A stretch of 64,000 nt of DNA. It comes from Bacillus sp. FJAT-27916. Lineage in GTDB: Bacteria > Bacillota > Bacilli > Bacillales > Pradoshiaceae. This document shows positions 1 to 7,193 of this stretch, in pieces. The notes below the pieces were generated by a model. It saw only the letters and a list, made by a program, of their open reading frames with translations. It had not been told where the DNA came from and searched no databases. The stretch's first letter is position 1; each line of letters starts with the position of its first letter. The stretch spans positions 319,277 through 383,276 of the forward strand of contig NZ_LFZV01000001.1 of the NCBI RefSeq assembly GCF_001183965.1, given 5' to 3'. The translations under genes and the position numbers were made by a program.

Positions 1-227
1 AGCCCAAGGGCGGTAACGGTGATGCCGAGCTGACAGGCAGACAGGTAATAATCGAGGTCGCTGGCCACTTTCTTGGCTGTAAGGGCTTTTTTATTTCCTT
101 CAGCGATTAATTGGTCGATCCTAGACATGCGGAGTTTGACGACGGCAAATTCAGCCCCGACAAAAAAAGCGGTCATAATGAGTAAGATGATCAAAAGTAT
201 CAAATTTGTGAACGTAATTATATCCAA
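1..227 (-). CDS. CNNM/TlyC (DUF21) family membrane protein, 5' part only
   Basis: The gene runs off the left edge of the window, so only about 75 N-terminal residues are visible. They begin with a hydrophobic stretch (about residues 5-22) followed by '[13 protein letters not shown]' and '[17 protein letters not shown]'. These are hallmarks of the DUF21 transmembrane domain of the CNNM/TlyC ('hemolysin-like') family, whose members also carry CBS and CorC-HlyC domains and are linked to divalent cation (Mg2+) export. I chose a TTG start at 227 because a GAGGG ribosome site lies six bases upstream on the minus strand. The identification of the family is firm; the transported ion is inferred. A structured leader lies upstream. 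Confidence 0.8.
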   Translation of the reverse strand, partial: MDIITFTNLILLIILLIMTAFFVGAEFAVVKLRMSRIDQLIAEGNKKALTAKKVASDLDYYLSACQLGITVTALG

Positions 228-440
228 TTACTTCCCTCAAATGAGGGATTCACCTCCAGGTTTATATTCTGAATCTATTTAATAGTTTGAAAATATTTGG
301 CAGTATGGTGCCAAAGTACGTAAAACCTTGCTGTAACTAAGGTTTGATGGCCGGTAAGGCCGAATGAATCATGAGGTATTACAAACACGTTCCCAACGCG
401 GCCACCTCCCTTTAATTATTATTTTGGCAAAAGTATAGCA
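228..440 (-). promoter_or_regulatory. structured 5' leader with extended -10 promoter ahead of the CNNM gene
   Basis: On the minus strand a TATACT with an upstream TGC (plus positions 432-440) is a good extended -10 promoter and would give a leader of about 195 nt. The leader holds several hairpins in a row: CGTT/AACG (389-399), GGCC/GGCC (349-361), AAACCTT/AAGGTTT (323-345) and TTGGC/GCCAA (297-314). I do not recognise the signatures of the M-box, yybP-ykoY or NiCo riboswitches. The arrangement suggests a cis-acting RNA but its class is unknown. Confidence 0.4.
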
Positions 441-746
441 TATGGGTGAATTCGCCGTACAGTAAAATGATAGATGCTTTTATAGGAAAGAAAAAAGTGG
501 AGAGAGGCAGTTTTTGAAGCATAGATAAAGGGTAAGTATAAGAATTTGAAGGGAAACATTCGGGAAAATTTATTATTTACATAATAGTATAATCTCGTTG
601 AGTTGGATTAAATGTTAAGTTATGAACTTATGGACATAAAGTTTTGTTCAATTTTGAGCATGTATTGGAGTCCTGAACAAGCTGGGACATCGATGCTGCT
701 ATACAGGAAGAAATGAAAACATGGATTGTCATTGGAGGCTGAAGCA
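441..746. other. divergent intergenic region, nothing further recognised
   Basis: This AT-rich stretch separates the leftward CNNM gene from the rightward decarboxylase-like gene. A TATAAT-like hexamer near 588 could be a -10 element for the rightward gene, but I see no convincing -35 partner. No coding region or RNA is supported. Confidence 0.3.
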
Positions 747-1508
747 ATGAGTATAAGTGAAACTGCGCATAAGAATCATGAAAAGCTCTTTCCGGAACGT
801 CAATCAACCTGGAAGGTCACCGACCCTGAGCTGCTAGAGATCTTTGAGAACTTTGCCTTTGATGAGGTGATGGAGCATGGGAAGCTGGATGAAAAGACAA
901 GAATGCTGGTTATCCTTGCTTCCTTGATTGCTCAGCAAACCTTAAGTGAATACAAGACCATGCTGGAGGCAGCCTTGAATGTCGGCGTAAAGCCGATTGA
1001 GGTAAAGGAGCTTGTCTATCAGTCGGTACCTTATTGCGGATTTGCTAAAGTAGTGGATTTCATCGACTCTACGAATGAAATCTTAATCAAGCGCGGCATT
1101 GAACTGCCATTGAAGCGGCAGGCAAAGGTCACGAGGGAGACGCGCTATGAGAAAGGGTTTGCCTTGCAGAAGGAAATCTTCGGGGATGAAGCGATTGAAA
1201 CGATGTACCGGAATTGCCCGGATAATCAGCTGCCTATTCAGCGCTTTTTATCGGATAATTGCTTTGGAGATTATTACACCCGCCAAGGCTTGGATTTGCC
1301 AATGAGGGAATTGCTTACTTTCTCGATGATCCTTTCACTCGGCGGATGTGAGCCGCAGGTGAAGGGACATATTCAAGGAAATGCCAATGTCGGCAATGAT
1401 AAAGAAATGCTATTTGATGTCATTGTGCAGCTGCTTCCTTATCTCGGTTATCCGCGGACATTGAATGCGATTCGCTGCTTGAATGAGGCTTTGCCTGATG
1501 AACAGTAA
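747..1508 (+). CDS. carboxymuconolactone decarboxylase family protein (two CMD domains)
   Basis: The 253-residue protein contains two tandem carboxymuconolactone-decarboxylase/AhpD-like units. The first spans roughly residues 35-115 ('LVILASLIAQQTLSEY', 'PYCGFAKVVDF'). The second spans about 150-245 ('RELLTFSMILSLGGCEPQVKGH'). Family members are either gamma-CMD enzymes of aromatic degradation or AhpD-type peroxidase partners. The CxxC pair of AhpD is not present, so a peroxidase role is not supported and the substrate is unknown. The ATG at 747 is preferred to an upstream TTG because GGAGG sits eight bases before it. A flavodoxin follows after 35 bp and is probably cotranscribed. Confidence 0.75.
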   Translation: MSISETAHKNHEKLFPERQSTWKVTDPELLEIFENFAFDEVMEHGKLDEKTRMLVILASLIAQQTLSEYKTMLEAALNVGVKPIEVKELVYQSVPYCGFAKVVDFIDSTNEILIKRGIELPLKRQAKVTRETRYEKGFALQKEIFGDEAIETMYRNCPDNQLPIQRFLSDNCFGDYYTRQGLDLPMRELLTFSMILSLGGCEPQVKGHIQGNANVGNDKEMLFDVIVQLLPYLGYPRTLNAIRCLNEALPDEQ

Positions 1509-1543
1509 TTCGTAACCACATATTTGAGAATGGAGATGGACAT

Positions 1544-2044
1544 ATGATGAAAGCATTGATTGTTTATTTCACTCGAAGCGGGAATACGGAAACCGTTGCT
1601 CATACTATTGCGAAGGAGACAGGGGCGGATACCTTTCATCTGCGGCCGGCCTTTTCTTATTCTTATGATTACGAGGAGTGTGTGGAGGAAGCGACTAGAG
1701 AATATGACCGCCATGCGCGTCCGCTTTTAGCATCTGTTCCTGAGAATATGGATCAATATAATGTGGTGTTCATCGGGTACCCTATCTGGATGGGAACCAT
1801 GCCGATGGCCATGTTCACATTCCTTGAAGAAACAGACTTTTCCGGTAAGCGGATCATTCCATTTTGTACTCATGGCGGCAGCGGCTTAGGCCATAGTGAA
1901 CAGGATATTGTGAAGCTCTGTCCAGAGGCGACCGTGCTAAAGGGTATCGCAATTGATGGACAACATGCGGGGTCAAGTGCGTACAAAATCGAAGAATGGC
2001 TGCACAGACTTGGGGTTGAAACCATCAGTCATCGCCGGGTTTGA
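1544..2044 (+). CDS. flavodoxin family protein
   Basis: This 166-residue protein begins with the FMN phosphate-binding loop 'YFTRSGNTE' right after the first beta strand. It continues with 'VVFIGYPIWMGTMPMAMFTFLEETDFSGKRI' (read in pieces) and 'CTHGGSGLG', the pattern of flavodoxin-4 type NAD(P)H-linked flavoproteins rather than of the short electron-transfer flavodoxins. It is expected to be a cytosolic FMN protein. It lies directly behind the CMD protein and just before a terminator, so the two probably form a bicistronic unit, perhaps a small redox module. The partner and substrate cannot be read from the sequence. Confidence 0.8.
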   Translation: MMKALIVYFTRSGNTETVAHTIAKETGADTFHLRPAFSYSYDYEECVEEATREYDRHARPLLASVPENMDQYNVVFIGYPIWMGTMPMAMFTFLEETDFSGKRIIPFCTHGGSGLGHSEQDIVKLCPEATVLKGIAIDGQHAGSSAYKIEEWLHRLGVETISHRRV

Positions 2045-2063
2045 TTTCATTGAAGAATGAGGA

Positions 2064-2096
2064 AGGCTCTCTGCTTGCTTAAGCAGGGAGCTTTTT
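2064..2096 (+). terminator. rho-independent terminator after the flavodoxin gene
   Basis: AGGCTCTCTGCTT and AAGCAGGGAGCTT form a long stem with a four-base loop, followed by a T tract. Confidence 0.85.
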
Positions 2097-2170
2097 GCTA
2101 GGGGGGATTTGTCAGGAGGCAGCCCTGATGACGCTGTTTTGGTTCGTGGGTAGTTCGAAGGGCGTATGGT

Positions 2171-2300
2171 TTCGCCTATGCACTCGGTTTATCGCTCATC
2201 CCGCATGATTATCGCCCATACCGAATAATTTTCGCCCATACTATCGGATTATCGCTCATAAAGCTTAGATTTCGCCCATTAATGAAATGATTTCGCCCTT
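2171..2300 (+). repeat. array of seven ~20-bp phased TCGCYC units (dispersed repeat, copy 1)
   Basis: The core WTCGCYCAT/WTCGCCCTT recurs at 2171, 2191, 2211, 2231, 2251, 2271 and 2292, a spacing of 20, 20, 20, 20, 20 and 21 bp with variable bases between. The same core returns at 47900-47929 (minus strand) and 63732-63801. After the last unit comes TTAAAACG (2299-2306) and then a GTCAAAAT-GGACAAG tail (2343-2357) resembling the tail of the third copy. The region from 2097 to 2417 has no supported gene. Confidence 0.85.
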
Positions 2301-2417
2301 AAAACGCGCGAAAGAAAAAGAAGGCCAATTACAGCAGAAAGAGTCAAAATGGACAAGTTCGGGGTGTTTTTGCAGGAAATCATCTCCTTTCAGCTGGAAA
2401 TCTGTCAGAAAGCAAAC

Positions 2418-2441
2418 AAAAAGCCAGGCAATCCGCCTGGC
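2418..2441 (-). terminator. terminator of the MFS transporter gene
   Basis: On the minus strand GCCAGGC/GCCTGGC arms with a five-base loop are followed by TTTTTG, starting immediately after the stop codon of the transporter. Confidence 0.85.
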
Positions 2442-3863
2442 CTAAACGTTCACTCTTTTAATGAAGAGGGAGGCAACGAAGCCTATAATGGTGATGACGA
2501 CAAGGAAACTGAAGGCATATTGCACACCGGCAATCAAGGCTTCGGCGACGATGTTCTCACCCGCGGCTTCACCGCTTATCATGTAGTTGTGCTGGCCTTT
2601 TGTGAGCAGGCTGACAGAAACGGCGGTGCCGAGTGCGCCGGCTATTTGCATGAGGGTATTTACGATGGCGGTTCCATCGGGATAATATTTGCGCGGCAGC
2701 TGATTTAGGCCGTTCGTCTGCGATGGACTGCTGATCATGGTGACACCGATGATTAAGCCAATATGGAGCAGGATGAAAGCGGCAATCGAGATATCACGGG
2801 AAATACCTGAAAATAAAAATGTTGTCACAATGAGCAGCGCAAATCCCGGAATAACGAGCCATTTTGGTCCATATTTATCCATGAGACGGCCGATGACGAC
2901 AGACATGATACCATTACAAGCTTCAGCTGGAAGTAAGATGAGCCCGGCAATCAATCCCGTTATTGCTAGTCCTGTTTTGAGAAACATCGGCAGCAGGATG
3001 GCCTGAGACATGATAATCATATGGCCGACGAAGACTGCGAAAAGGCCGAATACATACATAGGATATTTCAATACGCGCAGGTTCAAGAGAGGCTGCTCAA
3101 TCTTGAATTGACGTTTGGAGAAGATGATAAGGGCAGTGAAACCAATCAAGATAGGCAGGATGACCTCTGTACTGACAAATTCTCCGCTGCCCTCGCCGGC
3201 TATGCTGAAGCCGAAGACGATCCCGCCGAATCCTAGGCTTGAAAGCAGGAAGGACGGGATATCAAATTTCAGTTTCCTTGGTACTGTGACGTTTTGCACG
3301 ACCTTCCAGCCGAATGCGAGCAGGAGGAGAAAGATCGGCAAGGTTGTCCAGAAAATATAATGCCAGGTGAAATATTCAGTAATAAACCCGGAAAAGCTCG
3401 GCCCGAATGCTGGACCACAAAGGATGACCAGGCTCATAATGCCCATGACAGTCCCACGTCTTTTAGGGGGGAAAATCAATAGGAGAATATTAATCATGAG
3501 CGGCATTAAGATTCCGAGTCCGCTTGCTTGAATGATACGAGCAAGCAAAAGCAGACTGAAGGCTGGTGCCAGAGCGGCAACAAACGTCCCGAGTGAAAGC
3601 AAGGAGAGGGCGGTTATGTATAGCTGCCTTGTCGTATATGTTTGATTTAAATAGGCTGATAGAGGGACAAGAATCCCCATAACGAGCAAGAATCCTGTTG
3701 TGAGCCACTGTGCGGTGGCTGTTGAGATTTGGAAATCAGCCATGATTTCTGTGTAAGCCATATTTAAGGCTGTTTCGTTCAATAACCCTGTAAAGGCCGA
3801 TAAAAGCAGAGCGGCCATAATGAGGGCTGGCTTTATATGTTGATTCGGTATTGGTTGATTCAA
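2442..3863 (-). CDS. MFS transporter, DHA2 (drug:H+ antiporter-2) family
   Basis: The 473-residue protein is almost wholly hydrophobic, with about 13-14 predicted membrane segments. The first helix carries 'LNETALNMA', matching the D1 motif of DHA2 exporters. 'GILVPLSAYLNQ' follows, 'RRGTVMGI' is motif A-like in the cytosolic loop, and 'GPAFGPSFSGFI' is motif C of drug antiporters. Close relatives known in Bacillus are YhcA/Lmr-type multidrug efflux proteins. The expected role is proton-driven export of a small, probably lipophilic compound. It is monocistronic, divergent from metE, with its own terminator. No MarR or TetR regulator lies beside it, so regulation is not evident. Confidence 0.85.
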   Translation of the reverse strand: MNQPIPNQHIKPALIMAALLLSAFTGLLNETALNMAYTEIMADFQISTATAQWLTTGFLLVMGILVPLSAYLNQTYTTRQLYITALSLLSLGTFVAALAPAFSLLLLARIIQASGLGILMPLMINILLLIFPPKRRGTVMGIMSLVILCGPAFGPSFSGFITEYFTWHYIFWTTLPIFLLLLAFGWKVVQNVTVPRKLKFDIPSFLLSSLGFGGIVFGFSIAGEGSGEFVSTEVILPILIGFTALIIFSKRQFKIEQPLLNLRVLKYPMYVFGLFAVFVGHMIIMSQAILLPMFLKTGLAITGLIAGLILLPAEACNGIMSVVIGRLMDKYGPKWLVIPGFALLIVTTFLFSGISRDISIAAFILLHIGLIIGVTMISSPSQTNGLNQLPRKYYPDGTAIVNTLMQIAGALGTAVSVSLLTKGQHNYMISGEAAGENIVAEALIAGVQYAFSFLVVITIIGFVASLFIKRVNV

Positions 3864-4092
3864 TCGATTACGCTCCTCTAAGCTCAGGTGAAGGTGCTTT
3901 GTACATTAGTATAAGCACTTTTTCTGAAAATAAATATGGTGTCATAATAAATGAATCCTTTCATAGGAGCAATAATCCTTCTGTTTGGTATCACGCTTTA
4001 TTTTTGATTATTCAAAAAATAGATAACAATCAATTCCTTTTTATGGTATAGTCTCTTTATATTGTTATTTCACAATCGAATAGCGTGTAAGA

Positions 4093-4267
4093 ATTGGTGC
4101 CAAACGAATAGTTTGGCTTAAAAGGGAAGTACGGTGAAAGTCCGTCGCTGTCCCGCAACTGTAAATCGGAGTATATCGCAAAAAACCACTGCCACTTGAG
4201 CGGGAAGGTGCGATTAAAGTGCGTTGATGATGAGCCAGGAGACCTGCCAATTCCAGTACACACCAAT
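4093..4267 (+). promoter_or_regulatory. cobalamin riboswitch ahead of metE
   Basis: The aptamer is bounded by a P1 helix ATTGGTG (4093-4099) / CACCAAT (4261-4267). It contains the conserved blocks 'AAGTCCGTCGCTGTCCCGC', 'AACTGTAA' and the B12 box 'GAGCCAGGAGACCTGCC' (4232-4248). Cobalamin binding is expected to switch metE off when B12 is available for a B12-dependent methionine synthase. Confidence 0.95.
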
Positions 4268-4372
4268 ACCTACGTGGAAATAGGAGGTGAAGCGTGCCGG
4301 ATTGTTTCGGACACTGTACGAATCATAGGGATTAGGGCATGCTTGCCTTTCTTTATGCTGCGAACAATTAAC

Positions 4373-4401
4373 AGCCATCTTCCAGGAGGGAGAGGGCTTT
4401 T
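4373..4401 (+). terminator. putative attenuator between the cobalamin aptamer and metE
   Basis: AGCC-A-TCTTCC (4373-4383) can pair with GGGAGA-G-GGCT (4388-4398), and TTTT follows directly. The position between aptamer and start codon fits the expression platform of a transcription-terminating riboswitch. The T tract is short, so a translational mode is not excluded. Confidence 0.55.
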
Positions 4402-4442
4402 GATGTTTTCTGAAAAACGATACAAGGGGAGGAGCTCGTAGG

Positions 4443-6683
4443 ATGAAATGGACACGCACAGTCATCGGTTATCCGTATATTGGTGAGGATCGGGAATGGA
4501 AGAGATGCTTAGAGGCTTTTTGGAGGGGAGAGGTATCAGAGGAAACGTTTCTTGATCAGCTGAAGCAAATACGCTTATCCAGGCTGAAGAGGCAGATGGA
4601 GCTTGGAATCGATGTCATGACTGTTGGAGATTTCACGCTGTATGACCGGATGCTCGATACGGCGTTTATGTTTGGGATGATTCCAGCCCGTTATTCTGAT
4701 GTAAGCAGATTATCGAATCTCTCCCTTTATTATGCCATGGCAAGGGGAGAAAAAGGGGCCGTTGCTTGTGAAATGACGAAATGGTTCAACACAAATTATC
4801 ACTATATTGTTCCTGAATATGATGGCCAGGAACTTTACATAACGAACAATCGTCTACTTGATTGGTTCAAGGAGGCGAGAGATGAGCTTGGCGTTGTGAC
4901 GAAACCGACGATGATTGGGCCGTATACCTTCATCAAACTTGCAAAGGGCTATGATGATTGGGAGGCATTGGCAGAACAGCTTATTCCGCTGTACAGCCAG
5001 GTGATTGCAGAGCTGATTAAGGAGGGTGCTGAATGGGTGCAGCTTGAGGAGCCAGCCTTGGTGCTGACATTGGATGAAGAGGAAGTAGCCTTCGTGAAAT
5101 CGATTTATGAGAAGCTGGCTGCTGAAAAAACAGCGGGAAACATTATGCTGCAAACATACTTTGAAGGTTTATCAGTCTATGAGGAGTTGATTCATCTCCC
5201 TGTAGATGGAATTGGTCTTGATTTTGTTTCCGGCTATCTGCAAAATATGACCTCCATGAAGCAATTTGGGTTCCCCGCTGAAAAGGTGCTTGCCATCGGT
5301 ATTGTGGATGGGCGCAATATATGGAAGGCTGATTTGGTGGAGAAGGCCGAATTGATCCAGTCCATCCTTGGAGTATTCAAAGCTGCGGAAGTATGGGTCC
5401 AGCCTTCCTGCAGTTTGCAGCATGTACCGGTATCCGCTTCGACGGAGCAGAAAATGGACGGGAATATTAAAGGGCTGCTCGCATTTGCTGATGAGAAAAT
5501 CAAGGAAATTGATCAGCTTGTTACGTACTTTGAGAAGCCAGGGATAGTTCTTGGCGGAAATAGGAGAGCGGTGCAGCCGGCTGTCACAGGGGTGACTCTT
5601 GAATCAGAGGACTTTAAACGATCTTCACCCTATCCTGTTCGCCGAGATATTCAAGCGCAGAAGCTTAACCTGCCGATTTTCCCGACGACAACCATTGGCA
5701 GCTTCCCGCAGTCAAAGGAAGTGAAGGAAACGCGTAAGGCTTGGCGAAATAAGATCATTTCCGATGAATCCTATGAAGCGTTTATTGCACGTGAGACCGA
5801 GCGGTGGATTCGCATACAAGAGGATTTGGAACTTGATGTGCTTGTGCACGGAGAGTTTGAACGGACAGATATGGTTGAATATTTCGGAGAGAAGCTTGAT
5901 GGCTTTGCCTTGAGTGAAAAGGCATGGGTGGTCTCTTATGGGTCTCGCTGCGTGAAGCCGCCTATCATTTATGGAGACGTGAAGTGGCTTGAGCCGATGA
6001 CCTTGAAGGAGACGGCTGCTGCGCAAGCGATGACCGAGAAGCCGGTGAAGGGAATGCTGACTGGTCCTGTGACTATCTTAAACTGGTCCTTTGTCCGAGA
6101 TGATATCCCGCGCAAGGATGTTGCTAATCAGCTTGCCCTTGCCCTTCGTAAGGAAATCGACTGCCTTGAGCAAGCCGGAATTACCATTATTCAGGTGGAC
6201 GAACCGGCTTTAAGAGAAGGACTGCCCCTTCGAATGGTGGATTGGCAGGAATACCTGACATGGGCAATCCCATCCTTCCGCCTTGCAACATCAGGTGTCC
6301 AAGATGAAACGCAAATCCATACACATATGTGCTACTGTGATTTCCATGATTTTGTGAAGCCGATTGAAGCGCTCGATGTTGATGTAATCTCCATTGAGAC
6401 ATCAAGAAGCCATGGTGAATTCATTCAATCTTTACAGCATACGCCCTATGAAAAGGGAATTGGATTAGGGGTGTATGATATTCATAGCCCGCGTATTCCA
6501 TCTACAGAGGAAATGCTTGAAATTATGCAGGATAGCCTCGAGGTGCTTGAACTAAGTCAATTCTGGGTTAATCCTGATTGCGGGCTGAAGACAAGGAGGG
6601 AGGAGGAAACGGTTGCCTCGCTCCGCCATATGGTCAGTGCTGCCAAGCAATTGAGAAGCTTTATTAAGATGAGACAATATTAA
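4443..6683 (+). CDS. metE: 5-methyltetrahydropteroyltriglutamate-homocysteine methyltransferase (B12-independent methionine synthase)
   Basis: MetE transfers the methyl group of 5-methyl-tetrahydrofolate (triglutamate) to homocysteine in the last step of methionine synthesis, without cobalamin. The 746-residue length is normal. The N-terminal half is the folate-binding barrel remnant. The C-terminal barrel holds the zinc site: His628 and Cys630 ('THMCYC'), Glu652 ('SIETS') and Cys713 ('NPDCGLKTR'), spaced exactly as in E. coli (offsets 2, 24 and 85). The ATG at 4443 follows GGGGAGG. Transcription passes through a cobalamin riboswitch, so the gene is expected to be repressed when B12 is present. 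This implies a MetH-type enzyme elsewhere in the genome. Confidence 0.97.
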   Translation: MKWTRTVIGYPYIGEDREWKRCLEAFWRGEVSEETFLDQLKQIRLSRLKRQMELGIDVMTVGDFTLYDRMLDTAFMFGMIPARYSDVSRLSNLSLYYAMARGEKGAVACEMTKWFNTNYHYIVPEYDGQELYITNNRLLDWFKEARDELGVVTKPTMIGPYTFIKLAKGYDDWEALAEQLIPLYSQVIAELIKEGAEWVQLEEPALVLTLDEEEVAFVKSIYEKLAAEKTAGNIMLQTYFEGLSVYEELIHLPVDGIGLDFVSGYLQNMTSMKQFGFPAEKVLAIGIVDGRNIWKADLVEKAELIQSILGVFKAAEVWVQPSCSLQHVPVSASTEQKMDGNIKGLLAFADEKIKEIDQLVTYFEKPGIVLGGNRRAVQPAVTGVTLESEDFKRSSPYPVRRDIQAQKLNLPIFPTTTIGSFPQSKEVKETRKAWRNKIISDESYEAFIARETERWIRIQEDLELDVLVHGEFERTDMVEYFGEKLDGFALSEKAWVVSYGSRCVKPPIIYGDVKWLEPMTLKETAAAQAMTEKPVKGMLTGPVTILNWSFVRDDIPRKDVANQLALALRKEIDCLEQAGITIIQVDEPALREGLPLRMVDWQEYLTWAIPSFRLATSGVQDETQIHTHMCYCDFHDFVKPIEALDVDVISIETSRSHGEFIQSLQHTPYEKGIGLGVYDIHSPRIPSTEEMLEIMQDSLEVLELSQFWVNPDCGLKTRREEETVASLRHMVSAAKQLRSFIKMRQY

Positions 6684-6694
6684 CCGATAATAAG

Positions 6695-6736
6695 GACGCT
6701 CCCTGTACTTTTTCGTGTACAGTGGGTGTCTTTTTT
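6695..6736 (+). terminator. terminator after metE
   Basis: GACGCTCCCTGTAC and GTACAGTGGGTGTC pair (with G-U pairs) around a short T-rich loop, followed by TTTTTT. Confidence 0.85.
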
Positions 6737-6759
6737 CTTGGGTAGGAAAAATTAATTCC

Positions 6760-6788
6760 TTGTAATAGGGACCGATATTCGATATGAT
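6760..6788 (+). promoter_or_regulatory. sigma-A promoter of the nrd operon
   Basis: TTGTAA (6760-6765), a 17-bp spacer and TATGAT (6783-6788) lie about 60 bp upstream of the second cobalamin aptamer. Confidence 0.7.
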
Positions 6789-6848
6789 AGAAACACCATA
6801 TATGGTCGATTATTTAACGATGAAATCAATATATAGTATTAGCTAGGG

Positions 6849-7025
6849 AATAAGATGCGTATAGACGCTTAATAGGGAAATCGATGAGAGTTCGATACTG
6901 CCCCCGCAACTGTAAGTGCTGACGAACTAAACATAGTCCACTGTATCGGGTTGTCTCCTTTTGGAGGTGATGATACGGGAAGGGTTTGGTGAGGGTGACG
7001 CACAAGTCAGGAGACCTGTCTTATT
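6849..7025 (+). promoter_or_regulatory. cobalamin riboswitch ahead of the class I ribonucleotide reductase operon
   Basis: P1 is formed by AATAAGAT (6849-6856) and GTCTTATT (7018-7025). Inside are 'TAGGGAA', 'ACTGCCCCCGCAACTGTAA' and the B12 box 'GTCAGGAGACCTGTC' (7006-7020). Control of a class I reductase by B12 is the known logic in bacteria that also own a cobalamin-dependent class II enzyme (described for Streptomyces nrdABS). Confidence 0.93.
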
Positions 7026-7119
7026 TTTTGAATTTCAATTTTCTCCGGGGAGTGAGGAAGGAAATGATGGCATTTGAGGGCTCATATTCGATATATGTGC
7101 TGTTCCTTGTTATCTTTTC

Positions 7120-7152
7120 ACCCGCTCTACTCATAGAGCGGGTTATTTTTTT
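7120..7152 (+). terminator. riboswitch-linked intrinsic terminator ahead of nrdE
   Basis: A perfect 10-bp stem ACCCGCTCTA/TAGAGCGGGT with a four-base loop is followed by TATTTTTTT. It lies between the cobalamin aptamer and the first gene, as expected of an OFF switch acting by termination. Confidence 0.85.
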
Positions 7153-7193
7153 GCCTTCGGAGATAATTTCATAGATAAAGGGAGATGGATGCA

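Noticed and set aside
228..424. M-box or yybP-ykoY riboswitch
   Set aside because: The conserved sequences of those classes (GUUAGGUGAGGC for the M-box, the paired GGGGAGUA and CCCGAAAGG type loops for yybP-ykoY) are absent.
6986..7174. 62-codon frame overlapping the second cobalamin aptamer
   Set aside because: It overlaps the B12 box and the terminator, which explain the sequence.
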